Shown here: positions 1 to 6,321 of the stretch, in pieces
How positions within the stretch are numbered: position 1 is the first letter of the stretch
Layout: the number at the start of each line of letters is the position of its first letter
Source: Eubacteriales Family XIII. Incertae Sedis bacterium
Lineage (GTDB): Bacteria > Bacillota > Clostridia > Peptostreptococcales > Anaerovoracaceae
NCBI GenBank assembly: GCA_031254995.1
Contig: JAIRTJ010000016.1
Span: forward strand, 1 to 7,656
DNA: 7,656 bases
Direction: 5' to 3'
Made by a program: the position numbers and the translations under genes
The notes under the pieces: model-generated
Told to the model about the DNA's origin: nothing
The model's database searches: none
Seen by the model: only the letters and a program-made list of their open reading frames with translations

Positions 1-389
1 CTTTCGACGGAATCAGGCCGAACGTACGTTTCTCTCGCCTCTTGTTTGAGACGAACGAGGTGTATCGACATATACACAGCAATACCGCCATCGTGATATG
101 CTCGTTCGCGCCCCATTACAAATTCACCTTCGAATTGTTGCAGAGGGCAGTGAAGAGGAATTGTCGCATCGTCCTGATTACCGACAATCCGATCAATCAA
201 CTGGCTCCCTTTGCCGATTTCGTGTTCTGCGCCGGTGTCGGAAGGGACAAGGAGTCGGGGATCATGGATGTCAGCGCGCCGATGCACTTGATCTGCATGT
301 TGTCCCGCAATATGGCCTTGAAATTTCCCGAAAAAGTCGCGGAGTTTCGGGCAACATCGCTTCGCAGATACGAGGAATTTCTCGTGTGA
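1..389 (+). CDS. RpiR-type SIS-domain transcriptional regulator, C-terminal part (5' truncated)
   Basis: The reading frame is open from the window edge (first full codon at base 3) to TGA at 387-389, giving 128 visible residues. The TTG at 42 is internal, not a start. The visible part matches an SIS (sugar isomerase) domain as found at the C terminus of RpiR/MurR-type regulators: a beta strand 'TAIVICSFAPHYKFT', where family members often have 'ISFSGxTxET', an amphipathic helix, then 'CRIVLITDNPINQLAPFADFVF', which matches the family pattern 'VIAITDSxxSPLAxxAD'. RpiR proteins normally carry an N-terminal HTH_6 domain that binds palindromic operators, while the SIS domain binds a phosphosugar or related ligand. 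The HTH lies outside the window, so the regulator assignment rests on domain architecture, and a stand-alone SIS protein remains possible. The usual Ser/Gly-rich phosphosugar loop reads 'SFAPHYK', so the ligand may not be a typical sugar phosphate. It lies 99 bases upstream of the operon and may control it. Confidence 0.72.
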   Translation, partial: FDGIRPNVRFSRLLFETNEVYRHIHSNTAIVICSFAPHYKFTFELLQRAVKRNCRIVLITDNPINQLAPFADFVFCAGVGRDKESGIMDVSAPMHLICMLSRNMALKFPEKVAEFRATSLRRYEEFLV

Positions 390-393
390 GGTT

Positions 394-409
394 TCGGCAC
401 GACTATGGC
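394..409 (+). promoter_or_regulatory. Candidate sigma-54 (-24/-12) promoter for the amidohydrolase/molybdoenzyme operon
   Basis: The intergenic sequence reads T-CGGCACG-ACTA-TGGC, against the sigma-54 consensus TGGCACG-N4-TTGC. Nine of the 11 defined positions match. The invariant GG (396-397) and GC (408-409) are separated by exactly 10 bases. The predicted start of transcription is near base 420, leaving a leader of about 70 nt before the ATG at 489. A sigma-54-dependent activator is encoded at 6322 onward, just after the same operon, which supports the call. I saw no convincing sigma-70 promoter between 390 and 488. The element is recognised by eye and has no experimental support. Confidence 0.6.
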
Positions 410-424
410 GGATTTCGCGAAAAG

Positions 425-472
425 CCGTTTTCAGAAACGGGGACGCGCGACGCGGATCGTTTTCGGAACGAT
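425..472 (+). repeat. Pair of related short palindromes in the operon leader (possible operators or RNA hairpins)
   Basis: Two inverted repeats lie between the proposed transcription start and the ribosome binding site. The first is CCGTTT-TCAG-AAACGG at 425-440, with 6-bp perfect arms. The second is ATCGTT-TTCGG-AACGAT at 456-472, also with 6-bp perfect arms. Their cores are similar (CGTTTTCaGAAACG and CGTTTTCgGAACG), and their centres are about 31-32 bases apart, close to three helical turns. That arrangement suits a regulator binding two sites on one DNA face. The upstream SIS-domain protein is a candidate. Alternatively they act as two small hairpins in the mRNA leader; the second ends five bases before the Shine-Dalgarno sequence. 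Neither is followed by a T-run, so neither looks like a terminator. Confidence 0.45.
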
Positions 473-476
473 AAAG

Positions 477-482
477 AGGAGG
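477..482 (+). promoter_or_regulatory. Strong ribosome binding site fixing the amidohydrolase start
   Basis: A perfect AGGAGG lies 6 bases before the ATG at 489. An in-frame ATG at 405 has no such site and falls inside the proposed -12 element, so 489 is the supported start. Confidence 0.88.
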
Positions 483-488
483 TTTTTC

Positions 489-1601
489 ATGGAAGCGCAC
501 AATCTTGAAAAAGTTACGGCCCTGCGCCGCAAACTGCACGAAACGGCTGAATTGTCCATGCAGGAGACCCGAACGAAACAATGCCTGATGGATTTCCTGC
601 GGCAGAATACGGATTTAAAAATCGAGGATCGCGGCGAATGGTTTTACACGTATTATCACGCGGGAGACGATCGGCCGGTCGTCCTCTTTCGAGCGGATTT
701 CGACGCGATAGCGATGGACGAGGGGATCGATCTGCCGTATGCGTCCAAAACGCCGGGGGTGTCTCACAAATGCGGGCACGACGGCCACAGCGCGATTCTA
801 TCGGGCTTGGCATTGGAGATCGCCGAGAACGGCTCGCCGAACAACGTTATATTCCTCTTTCAGCCGGGGGAGGAAACGGGAGAAGGCGCCGAACGATGTC
901 TCAGGATCTTCGATGAATTTCGCATAGACGCCGCTTTTGCATTGCACAATATGCCCGGATTTCCGCAGAAAACCGTCGTCCTGCGAGACGATGTCCTGTT
1001 TTGCGCATCCAAGGGCATCCGCATGGATTTCAAGGGAGCGGCTTCTCACGCGAGCGAACCGGAGGCGGGAAGAAACCCGGCCTTCGCAATAGCGGATATC
1101 GTCGGGGCGATACCGAGGATCTTTGATCGGAGCAAATATCGGGGACTCGTCCTCTGCACTGTCGTTCACTTTGAATTGGGCGAAAGAGCCTTCGGAATTT
1201 CACCCGGAGAGGGCTCACTGTGGCTCACCTGTCGCGGACAGTATCGCGATGAGACGGATGCGACGATAAACGAGCTCTTGACCTATGCGCGCGAACGCGC
1301 AAAGACCGACGGGATCGAAATAAGCATCTCGGAGCATGAGGTGTTTCCTGAAACGGAAAATAATCCCAAGATGGCGATGCGGGTGCGCGAGGTCTGCGCC
1401 GAGTTGGGTCGGCCGGCGGTGACCTTGGAGGCGCCCATTCGGGCTTCCGAGGATTTCGGGCATTTCCTGCGCCGAGCGCCCGGTGCGATGTTCCTCGCAG
1501 GTTGCGGGGATATGGCTCCTGTTCACACGAAGGAATATGATTTTCCCGACGCGATCATCGAAGAATGCGTCGAGTTGTTCGCGGCGTTGAGCAGGAGATA
1601 A
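489..1601 (+). CDS. M20D-family metallo-amidohydrolase (HipO/AbgB-type aminoacylase or carboxypeptidase)
   Basis: The 370-residue product has the normal length for a bacterial M20D amidohydrolase. The family cleaves amide bonds in N-acyl amino acids, aminobenzoyl-glutamate, hippurate and related compounds with a two-metal centre. Visible motifs in order: 'LFRADFDAIAMDE' (67-78); 'SHKCGHDGH' (92-100), with metal ligands Cys95 and His97 and the M20D-typical Cys; 'FQPGEETGEGAE' (124-135), with the catalytic/metal Glu pair 128-129; 'ALHNMPG' (151-157), with His153; the dimerisation lid domain from about 177 to 290, beginning with 'GAASHASEPEAGRNP'; 'ASEDFGHFL' (319-327); and His346 in 'PVHTKEY'. 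The metal set appears complete, so the enzyme should be active. There is no signal peptide, so it is cytoplasmic. It is the first gene of the operon, and only 3 bases separate its stop from the next start. The substrate cannot be told from sequence. It may release an amine or amino acid used or reduced by the downstream redox enzyme (inference). Confidence 0.9.
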   Translation: MEAHNLEKVTALRRKLHETAELSMQETRTKQCLMDFLRQNTDLKIEDRGEWFYTYYHAGDDRPVVLFRADFDAIAMDEGIDLPYASKTPGVSHKCGHDGHSAILSGLALEIAENGSPNNVIFLFQPGEETGEGAERCLRIFDEFRIDAAFALHNMPGFPQKTVVLRDDVLFCASKGIRMDFKGAASHASEPEAGRNPAFAIADIVGAIPRIFDRSKYRGLVLCTVVHFELGERAFGISPGEGSLWLTCRGQYRDETDATINELLTYARERAKTDGIEISISEHEVFPETENNPKMAMRVREVCAELGRPAVTLEAPIRASEDFGHFLRRAPGAMFLAGCGDMAPVHTKEYDFPDAIIEECVELFAALSRR

Positions 1602-1604
1602 GCC

Positions 1605-2129
1605 GTGCCGAGATTGGGATTCACATATGAAATCGATCGATGCACCGGTTGCAAAGCCTGTCAAATCGCGTGCAAAGACCGGAACGATTTACATGAAGGC
1701 AGCTTCTTTCGGCGGGTGGATCTCGTGAATTACGAAGGAAGTTTGCATTATTATTCGGGCGCTTGCAATCATTGCGAAAAACCGGCGTGCGCGGAGGCGT
1801 GCCCGACGAAAGCGCTTTACAGCGCCGAAGACGGGACGGTGCAACATAGCGCAGGCAAGTGCATCGGTTGCGGATCCTGCGTGCGAAAATGCCCTTACGG
1901 CGCGCCCAAGCTCAGCGAGAGCTTGGGAATCTCTCGAAAGTGCGACGCTTGCGCGGAATTGCGAGCCTTGGGGAGGACCCCCGTCTGCGTGAGGGCCTGC
2001 ATCACGCATTGTCTGCAATTCGGAGAGGTGTCCGAGGACGGTTGGATTCCTTCGTTTTTGCCGAATCCCGAGGCGACGCGACCTGCCCTGCGCATCGTGC
2101 GCGATACCGGAGGTGCGGGCGATGGCTGA
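1605..2129 (+). CDS. DmsB-like electron-transfer subunit with four [4Fe-4S] cluster sites
   Basis: This 174-residue protein resembles the iron-sulfur subunits of DMSO reductase-type enzymes (DmsB, NrfC, HycB group). It has 17 cysteines in the usual four groups: 13/16/19/23 in 'CTGCKACQIAC'; 54/57/62/66 in 'CNHCEKPACAEAC'; 86/89/92/96 in 'CIGCGSCVRKCPYGAPK'; and 113/116/128/132 in 'CDAC...CVRAC', with an extra Cys136. These would hold four [4Fe-4S] clusters that pass electrons to the Mo subunit. It is somewhat shorter than E. coli DmsB (about 205 residues). No Tat or Sec signal is present, as in DmsB. The start is GTG at 1605, with AGGAG at 1593-1597 seven bases upstream, overlapping the end of the amidohydrolase gene. 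It overlaps the following FAD gene by 8 bases, so the two are likely translationally coupled. The partner is almost certainly the DmsA-type subunit encoded at 3363, with the FAD protein as probable electron donor. Confidence 0.92.
   Translation: MPRLGFTYEIDRCTGCKACQIACKDRNDLHEGSFFRRVDLVNYEGSLHYYSGACNHCEKPACAEACPTKALYSAEDGTVQHSAGKCIGCGSCVRKCPYGAPKLSESLGISRKCDACAELRALGRTPVCVRACITHCLQFGEVSEDGWIPSFLPNPEATRPALRIVRDTGGAGDG
2109..2113 (+). promoter_or_regulatory. Ribosome binding site selecting ATG 2122 for the FAD oxidoreductase
   Basis: GGAGG lies 8 bases before ATG 2122, inside the end of the dmsB-like gene. The in-frame GTG at 2113 overlaps this site and cannot use it, so ATG 2122 is preferred. 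Confidence 0.8.
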
Positions 2130-3366
2130 AAGAGTCGGACATGTCGCGATCATCGGCAACGGCATCGCGGGGCTTTCTGCGGCCGGCGCCGTGCGCGAGC
2201 GCGATTCTCGCTGTCGCATCACCTTGATCGGCGAGGAAAACGCGCTCACCTACAGTCGTCCCATGTTGACGAAAGCCGCGTTGCGCGGATTTGACGCCGC
2301 GCGCTTCACCCTTTTCGACGAGGATTGGTACGCCGCGCGTCGAATCGATCTAAAGCTCGGATGCCGCGTGACCGACATCGATCCGGACGCGAGGATCCTC
2401 TCGCTGTCGGACGGTACATCTTTCGAATACGACCGTTGTATTTTGGCTGTCGGCGCGTCATGCCTGATTCCTCCTATACCGGGGCGGGAAAAGGACAGGG
2501 TTTTCGGTATCCGCGACATAGAATCCATCATGAATATACGGGGCGCGATGGCGTCCGCGCGACGGGTCGTCATCATCGGCGGCGGCGTCATCGGCATGGA
2601 AATGGCGTGGGAGTTGAAGCGAGCCGGTTGCTCGTTGACCATATTGGAGTTGGCTCCGGCGTTGATGGGACGTTTTTTGGATGAGGAATTCTCCCAATTG
2701 CTGAAGGATCGCCTCCGCGCTTCCGGGATCGATGTCAGGACCGGAATTCAAATTGAGACCGTTACGGGGGATGATCGGGTCGAAGGCGTGCGTTTGACGA
2801 ACGGTGAATTCTTTGCGGCAGAAATGGTAATTATTTCCTGCGGCATTCGTCCGAACACTGAAACTGCCGCGCGCGCCGGCTGTACGGTCAATCGGGGCAT
2901 TGTCGTGAACGAGCGAATGGAGACCGACGTTTCGGGCATCTTTGCGTGCGGAGATTGCGTCGAGTTGCCGGGCTTCAATCCCGGAGTTTGGACGGCTGCA
3001 GAGGCGCAAGGCTCCGTCGCGGGAGCCAACGCGGTCGGCGCCCGAGTTTCGTTCGAACCGGCGCCCGGCGGCGTCTTGATCAACGGATTCGGGTCGTATA
3101 TCTTCGCTTTGGGTGACGCGGGGAGAAATCCCGATTGCGACTATGAGATTCTGAATTTCGACAGCGCGGGAACGAAGGACTCCTCCTTTTTTGTGAATGA
3201 CGAAATGAGGACGTTTCAAGGCCGGGAAAAGTATTTCTTCTCGGAGGGACGTTTGGTCGGCGGCCTGTTGACGGGCGATCCCGAGGCGCCTGAAATCTTA
3301 AAGCCGGGCATCGAACAGCGAATGCGCAAGGATGCATTTTTGAAGAGCAGAAGGGGTTTGGGATGA
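2122..3366 (+). CDS. FAD-dependent NAD(P)H oxidoreductase (pyridine nucleotide-disulfide reductase fold, NirB/rubredoxin-reductase-like)
   Basis: The 414-residue flavoprotein has two nucleotide-binding Rossmann folds. An N-terminal FAD motif, 'IIGNGIAGLSA' (GxGxxG at 12-17), is followed by the segment 'TYSRPMLTK' (43-51), which resembles 'xYDRPxLSK' of rubredoxin, ferredoxin and nitrite reductases. 'ILAVGASCLIPPIPG' (107-121) is the usual ATG-like strand. The NAD(P) motif 'VVIIGGGVIGMEMAWE' (149-164) has Glu176 at the end of the next strand, which tends to favour NADH over NADPH (inference). 'TDVSGIFACGDC' (268-279) contacts FAD through Asp278. There is no CxxC redox disulfide near the FAD site, so it is not a disulfide reductase. 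The C-terminal ~100 residues match the small interface domain of this family. It overlaps dmsB by 8 bases and the next gene by 4 (ATGA), indicating coupled expression. The likely role is to take electrons from NAD(P)H and pass them to the four-cluster subunit, replacing the quinol-oxidising membrane subunit of ordinary DMSO reductases. The electron path is inferred from context. Confidence 0.88.
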   Translation: MAERVGHVAIIGNGIAGLSAAGAVRERDSRCRITLIGEENALTYSRPMLTKAALRGFDAARFTLFDEDWYAARRIDLKLGCRVTDIDPDARILSLSDGTSFEYDRCILAVGASCLIPPIPGREKDRVFGIRDIESIMNIRGAMASARRVVIIGGGVIGMEMAWELKRAGCSLTILELAPALMGRFLDEEFSQLLKDRLRASGIDVRTGIQIETVTGDDRVEGVRLTNGEFFAAEMVIISCGIRPNTETAARAGCTVNRGIVVNERMETDVSGIFACGDCVELPGFNPGVWTAAEAQGSVAGANAVGARVSFEPAPGGVLINGFGSYIFALGDAGRNPDCDYEILNFDSAGTKDSSFFVNDEMRTFQGREKYFFSEGRLVGGLLTGDPEAPEILKPGIEQRMRKDAFLKSRRGLG

Positions 3367-6290
3367 CGGAACGCGATTTATCCGCAATGTGGTCTTTTCG
3401 TTTTTTCGGTTCGTTTTTCAAGTCGCCGGAATCGTGGACATCGCTTATTCCCTCGATCGCGCGAGCAAATCCGAATTGCCCCGGTGCGGACGAATTCCTG
3501 AGGTCGGCGCGAAAGAGAGAGGATCTCGCCGCGTCCGTCGCCTCGGAATACGAAGCTCTGTTCTTTGGAACCGATGCCGAAATATACGTGCCTCTTTGGG
3601 CCTCGGCTTGCAGAATGAACGGCGACGCGCTGATGGACGAAACGACGTTGGAATTGATCTTGTTCTGCAGGCAGTGGGGTTTTGAACCGCCTGAGATACA
3701 GGGAAATCCTCCCGATTTCATCGGCGATCAATTGGCGTTCCTCGAATACCTGCGAGCCTGCGCACTGCACGCGAGAGAACGAGGGGAAGACACCGAAATA
3801 TACGAGCGGGCGGAGACCGATTTCAAGAACGCTTTTTTGGCAGATACCGTCTCGAGCATCGGAAACGGCATCGCGCAATACGGGCGCGATCCGATCATCC
3901 GGGCTTTTGCGGAATTGTTGACGGACTTCGTCTCCGATTTCGAACCGCCGTTTGAACCCCGGGAAGGAGCGGCGCGCGACGCGGTTGACGACGATCGCGT
4001 GAACCTTGCGCTTCTTCACGGGAGGGCGGCGGCCATACCTACGGAAGAGGAGCGGACGATATTGACCTCCGGCGTGAACAACTGCGGCGGCAGATGCGTG
4101 TTGCGCGTGAGGACGCGGGCGGGTTGCGTCCTCGAAATCGACACGGACGACAGCGATCGCGATCCGCAGTTGCGCGCCTGCTTGAAGGGACGTGCTTATA
4201 GGCGGACATATTTCAGCGCGAAAAAGCGATTGCGATACCCGATGAAGCGCGTCGGCAAACGCGGAGAAGGCAAATTCACGCGCATCTCGTGGGATGAAGC
4301 CGCCGATTTGATAGGCGGCGAGTGGCGTCGCATACGGGACGCTTACGGGCCGGCCTCGCGCTTCGTGTTGGTGGGTACGGGCAACGAGGCCGTTCTTCGC
4401 GGAGACGCGTTCGTGCGGCGTTTGTTGAATTTGGACGGCGGCTGTCTCGGACAATACGGCAGTTACAGCGCCGCTTGCGTACACGAGATATCTCCGTACA
4501 TCTACGGCGATTTGATGGGCGGCCATTCCGCGGACGACCTCTTGAATACGAAATTCCTGCTTTTGTGGGGCAACAATCCCATCGAGACGTTTTTCGGAAC
4601 TGAACGCGTTTACATGCTCACGCAGCTGAAAAAAAAAGGCGTGCGCATCGTTGCGGTGGATCCCCGTTGCAGCGACAGCGTCATCGCGCTCGCGGACGAA
4701 TGGATAGGAATCAGACCTTCGACGGACGGCGCGATGGCCGATGCGATGGCCTATGTCATATTGACCGAAAATCTTCATGACGCGGATTTCCTAAATCGAT
4801 ATACGATCGGATTTGACGCGGCGCACATGCCGGAGGGTATACCCGGTTCGGAGAGTTGCGCCGCTTACCTCTTGGGCGAAAAAGACGGCGTCCCCAAGAC
4901 GCCTGAGTGGGCGGAACGCATTTGCGGCGTCCCGGCCGAGACTATCGCTCGCATCGCGAGGGAATACGCGACCGCGAAACCCGCGTGTCTGTTGCCCGGT
5001 CTCGGCGTGCAGCGCACGGGCAACGGAGAACAGTCTGTTCGCACCCTCGCGCTCCTGTGCGCGATGACCGGCAACGTCGGCATTCCGGGAGGCAGCTCGG
5101 GAGCGGACATCGGTATCGGCGGACAAAAGTTCGTATGGTTCCCTGAGCTTGAAAATCCCGTTCCCGCGAAGATATCCTGCTTCCTGTGGAGCAAGGCCAT
5201 CGACGACGGCCCGAGCATGACGCCGGACGCGCACGGTCTGCGCGGGACGGAACGTTTGGAACACGGAATCAAAATGCTCTTCTGCATCGCCGGAAATCTT
5301 CCGATGAATCAACATTCCAATATCAATGAAACGAAGCGCATTCTCTCCGACGAGAGCAAGTGTGAGTTCATCCTGTGTTCCGATGTGTTCATGACGCCCA
5401 GCGCGCGATTTGCCGATGTGCTGTTGCCTGCGGCGGCGGTGTTTGAAGTCGACAATTTCACGCATTCCTGGGGCGGATTCGGCTATTATCTGCTCTGCAA
5501 CAACAAGGCGGCCGAGCCTCTTTTCGAGAGCCGTTTCGAATGGGAATGGGTGAAGGCTGCGGCGTGTCGCCTCGGGTATGAGGAAGTCTTCGCGGATGGA
5601 AAGCCCGATGCGGAACAGTGGCGCGTCGCGTTGTATGAGGAGTTGCGCGCTCAGGAGACGGAGCTTCCGCCCTTTGAGCGATTTTGCGAGGACGGGGGTT
5701 ACAGCTACCGCTCTCCCCGCACATATGTCGCCTACGCAGAGCAACGACAAGACCCGGAAAACCGTCCGTTCGCGACGCCGTCCGGCAAGATTGAGCTGTA
5801 TTCGGAACGGATCGCGATGCTGAACGACCCCCGCGAACGACCGCCGATACCGCGCTACGTTCCTTGCTTCGAAGGCTACGAGGACTCGAAGGAGTCGGCC
5901 TATCCGCTCCAATTGATCGGATGGCACACGAAACGCCGTTCTCACAGCATTCACGATCACAATCCGTGGTTGGAAGAGGCTGAGCCGCAACGCGTATGGA
6001 TCAATCCCGCGGATGCCGAAGCGAGAAATATCGCGGACGGCGACGAAGTGGAAGTCTTCAACGAGAGGGGCCGCATCCGCATCAAAGCCCGCGTGACGAG
6101 CCGCGTGATTCGGGGCGTCGCGGCCATGGCGCAGGGCGCGTGGTATACGCCCGACAAAGACGGAACTGACGTTCGCGGTTGCATCAACGTCCTCACTTCG
6201 ACAGAGAAGCCGACGCCCTACGCAAAGGGCAATCCCCAGCACACAAATCTCGCGGAGATCAGGAAAACGGAAACGCCCGGAAACTCTTGA
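3363..6290 (+). CDS. Fused TorD/DmsD-type chaperone and DmsA-type molybdopterin oxidoreductase catalytic subunit
   Basis: A single uninterrupted frame encodes 975 residues. Residues 1 to about 200 are an all-helical TorD/DmsD/NarJ-like chaperone domain. Its signs are 'EYEALFFG' (62-69), a proline-containing 'IYVPLW' segment, and the family signature 'PPDFIGDQLAFLEYL' (116-130, compare 'PDHLxxELxFL'). A variable linker (about 200-230) leads to a full-length DmsA/YnfE-like catalytic module. That module contains the N-terminal cluster region 'NNCGGRC...RACLKGR' (239-277); 'LRYPMKRVGKRGEGKFTRISWDEA', a very close match to E. coli DmsA; 'GQYGSYSAA', with Ser369 at the position of the Mo-ligating serine; 'LLLWGNNPIETFFG'; 'FLNRYTIGFD'; and 'TGNVGIPGG'. 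The C-terminal molybdopterin-dinucleotide domain (from about 848) includes 'RVWINPADAEARNIADGDEVEVFNERG' in two parts and 'GCINVLT...AKGNPQHTNL'. There is no twin-arginine signal, so the enzyme should be cytoplasmic. The likely chemistry is reduction of an S-oxide or N-oxide. One cluster cysteine is missing (Gly237). The start ATG overlaps the previous stop (ATGA), with AAGGGG 6 bases upstream. Confidence 0.93.
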   Translation: MTERDLSAMWSFRFFGSFFKSPESWTSLIPSIARANPNCPGADEFLRSARKREDLAASVASEYEALFFGTDAEIYVPLWASACRMNGDALMDETTLELILFCRQWGFEPPEIQGNPPDFIGDQLAFLEYLRACALHARERGEDTEIYERAETDFKNAFLADTVSSIGNGIAQYGRDPIIRAFAELLTDFVSDFEPPFEPREGAARDAVDDDRVNLALLHGRAAAIPTEEERTILTSGVNNCGGRCVLRVRTRAGCVLEIDTDDSDRDPQLRACLKGRAYRRTYFSAKKRLRYPMKRVGKRGEGKFTRISWDEAADLIGGEWRRIRDAYGPASRFVLVGTGNEAVLRGDAFVRRLLNLDGGCLGQYGSYSAACVHEISPYIYGDLMGGHSADDLLNTKFLLLWGNNPIETFFGTERVYMLTQLKKKGVRIVAVDPRCSDSVIALADEWIGIRPSTDGAMADAMAYVILTENLHDADFLNRYTIGFDAAHMPEGIPGSESCAAYLLGEKDGVPKTPEWAERICGVPAETIARIAREYATAKPACLLPGLGVQRTGNGEQSVRTLALLCAMTGNVGIPGGSSGADIGIGGQKFVWFPELENPVPAKISCFLWSKAIDDGPSMTPDAHGLRGTERLEHGIKMLFCIAGNLPMNQHSNINETKRILSDESKCEFILCSDVFMTPSARFADVLLPAAAVFEVDNFTHSWGGFGYYLLCNNKAAEPLFESRFEWEWVKAAACRLGYEEVFADGKPDAEQWRVALYEELRAQETELPPFERFCEDGGYSYRSPRTYVAYAEQRQDPENRPFATPSGKIELYSERIAMLNDPRERPPIPRYVPCFEGYEDSKESAYPLQLIGWHTKRRSHSIHDHNPWLEEAEPQRVWINPADAEARNIADGDEVEVFNERGRIRIKARVTSRVIRGVAAMAQGAWYTPDKDGTDVRGCINVLTSTEKPTPYAKGNPQHTNLAEIRKTETPGNS

Positions 6291-6315
6291 CAAATCCCGA
6301 GCCGTTCACTAATAT
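6287..6315 (+). promoter_or_regulatory. Sigma-70-type promoter for the KDD/sigma-54 regulator gene
   Basis: A perfect -35 TTGACA (6287-6292) is followed by an optimal 17-base spacer and the -10 TAATAT (6310-6315, four of six consensus bases including the first T, the A and the last T). The -35 box overlaps the TGA stop of the preceding gene. Transcription would begin about 7 bases after the -10, at or next to the A of ATG 6322. It would give the regulator its own expression, independent of the operon. No terminator is visible in the 31-base gap, so read-through from the operon is also possible. Confidence 0.65.
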
Positions 6316-6321
6316 GAGATT

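Noticed and set aside
21..30. Perfect 10-base palindrome AACGTACGTT
   Set aside because: It lies inside the SIS coding region, does not resemble the leader palindromes, and a 10-base palindrome is not rare enough to call a site.
425..440. Inverted repeat as a terminator for the SIS-domain gene
   Set aside because: The stem is only 6 bp and is followed by a G-rich sequence with no T-run.
405..488. In-frame ATG at 405 as a 28-residue N-terminal extension of the amidohydrolase
   Set aside because: It lacks a ribosome binding site, encodes a basic stretch without family homology, and falls inside the proposed -12 promoter element. ATG 489 has a perfect AGGAGG.
2113..2121. GTG at 2113 as start of the FAD oxidoreductase
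   Set aside because: It overlaps the GGAGG that serves ATG 2122, and the FAD-binding strand starts at the usual distance from ATG 2122.
5927..5946. TGGCACA-type sequence inside the catalytic subunit gene as another sigma-54 promoter
   Set aside because: The -12 half matches poorly, and it is in the middle of a conserved coding region.
3378..6293. Two long antisense open frames opposite the molybdoenzyme gene (3378-4778 and 4791-6293, minus strand)
   Set aside because: They mirror the codon pattern of the + strand gene, have no recognisable motifs, and lie against a protein with clear homology throughout its length.
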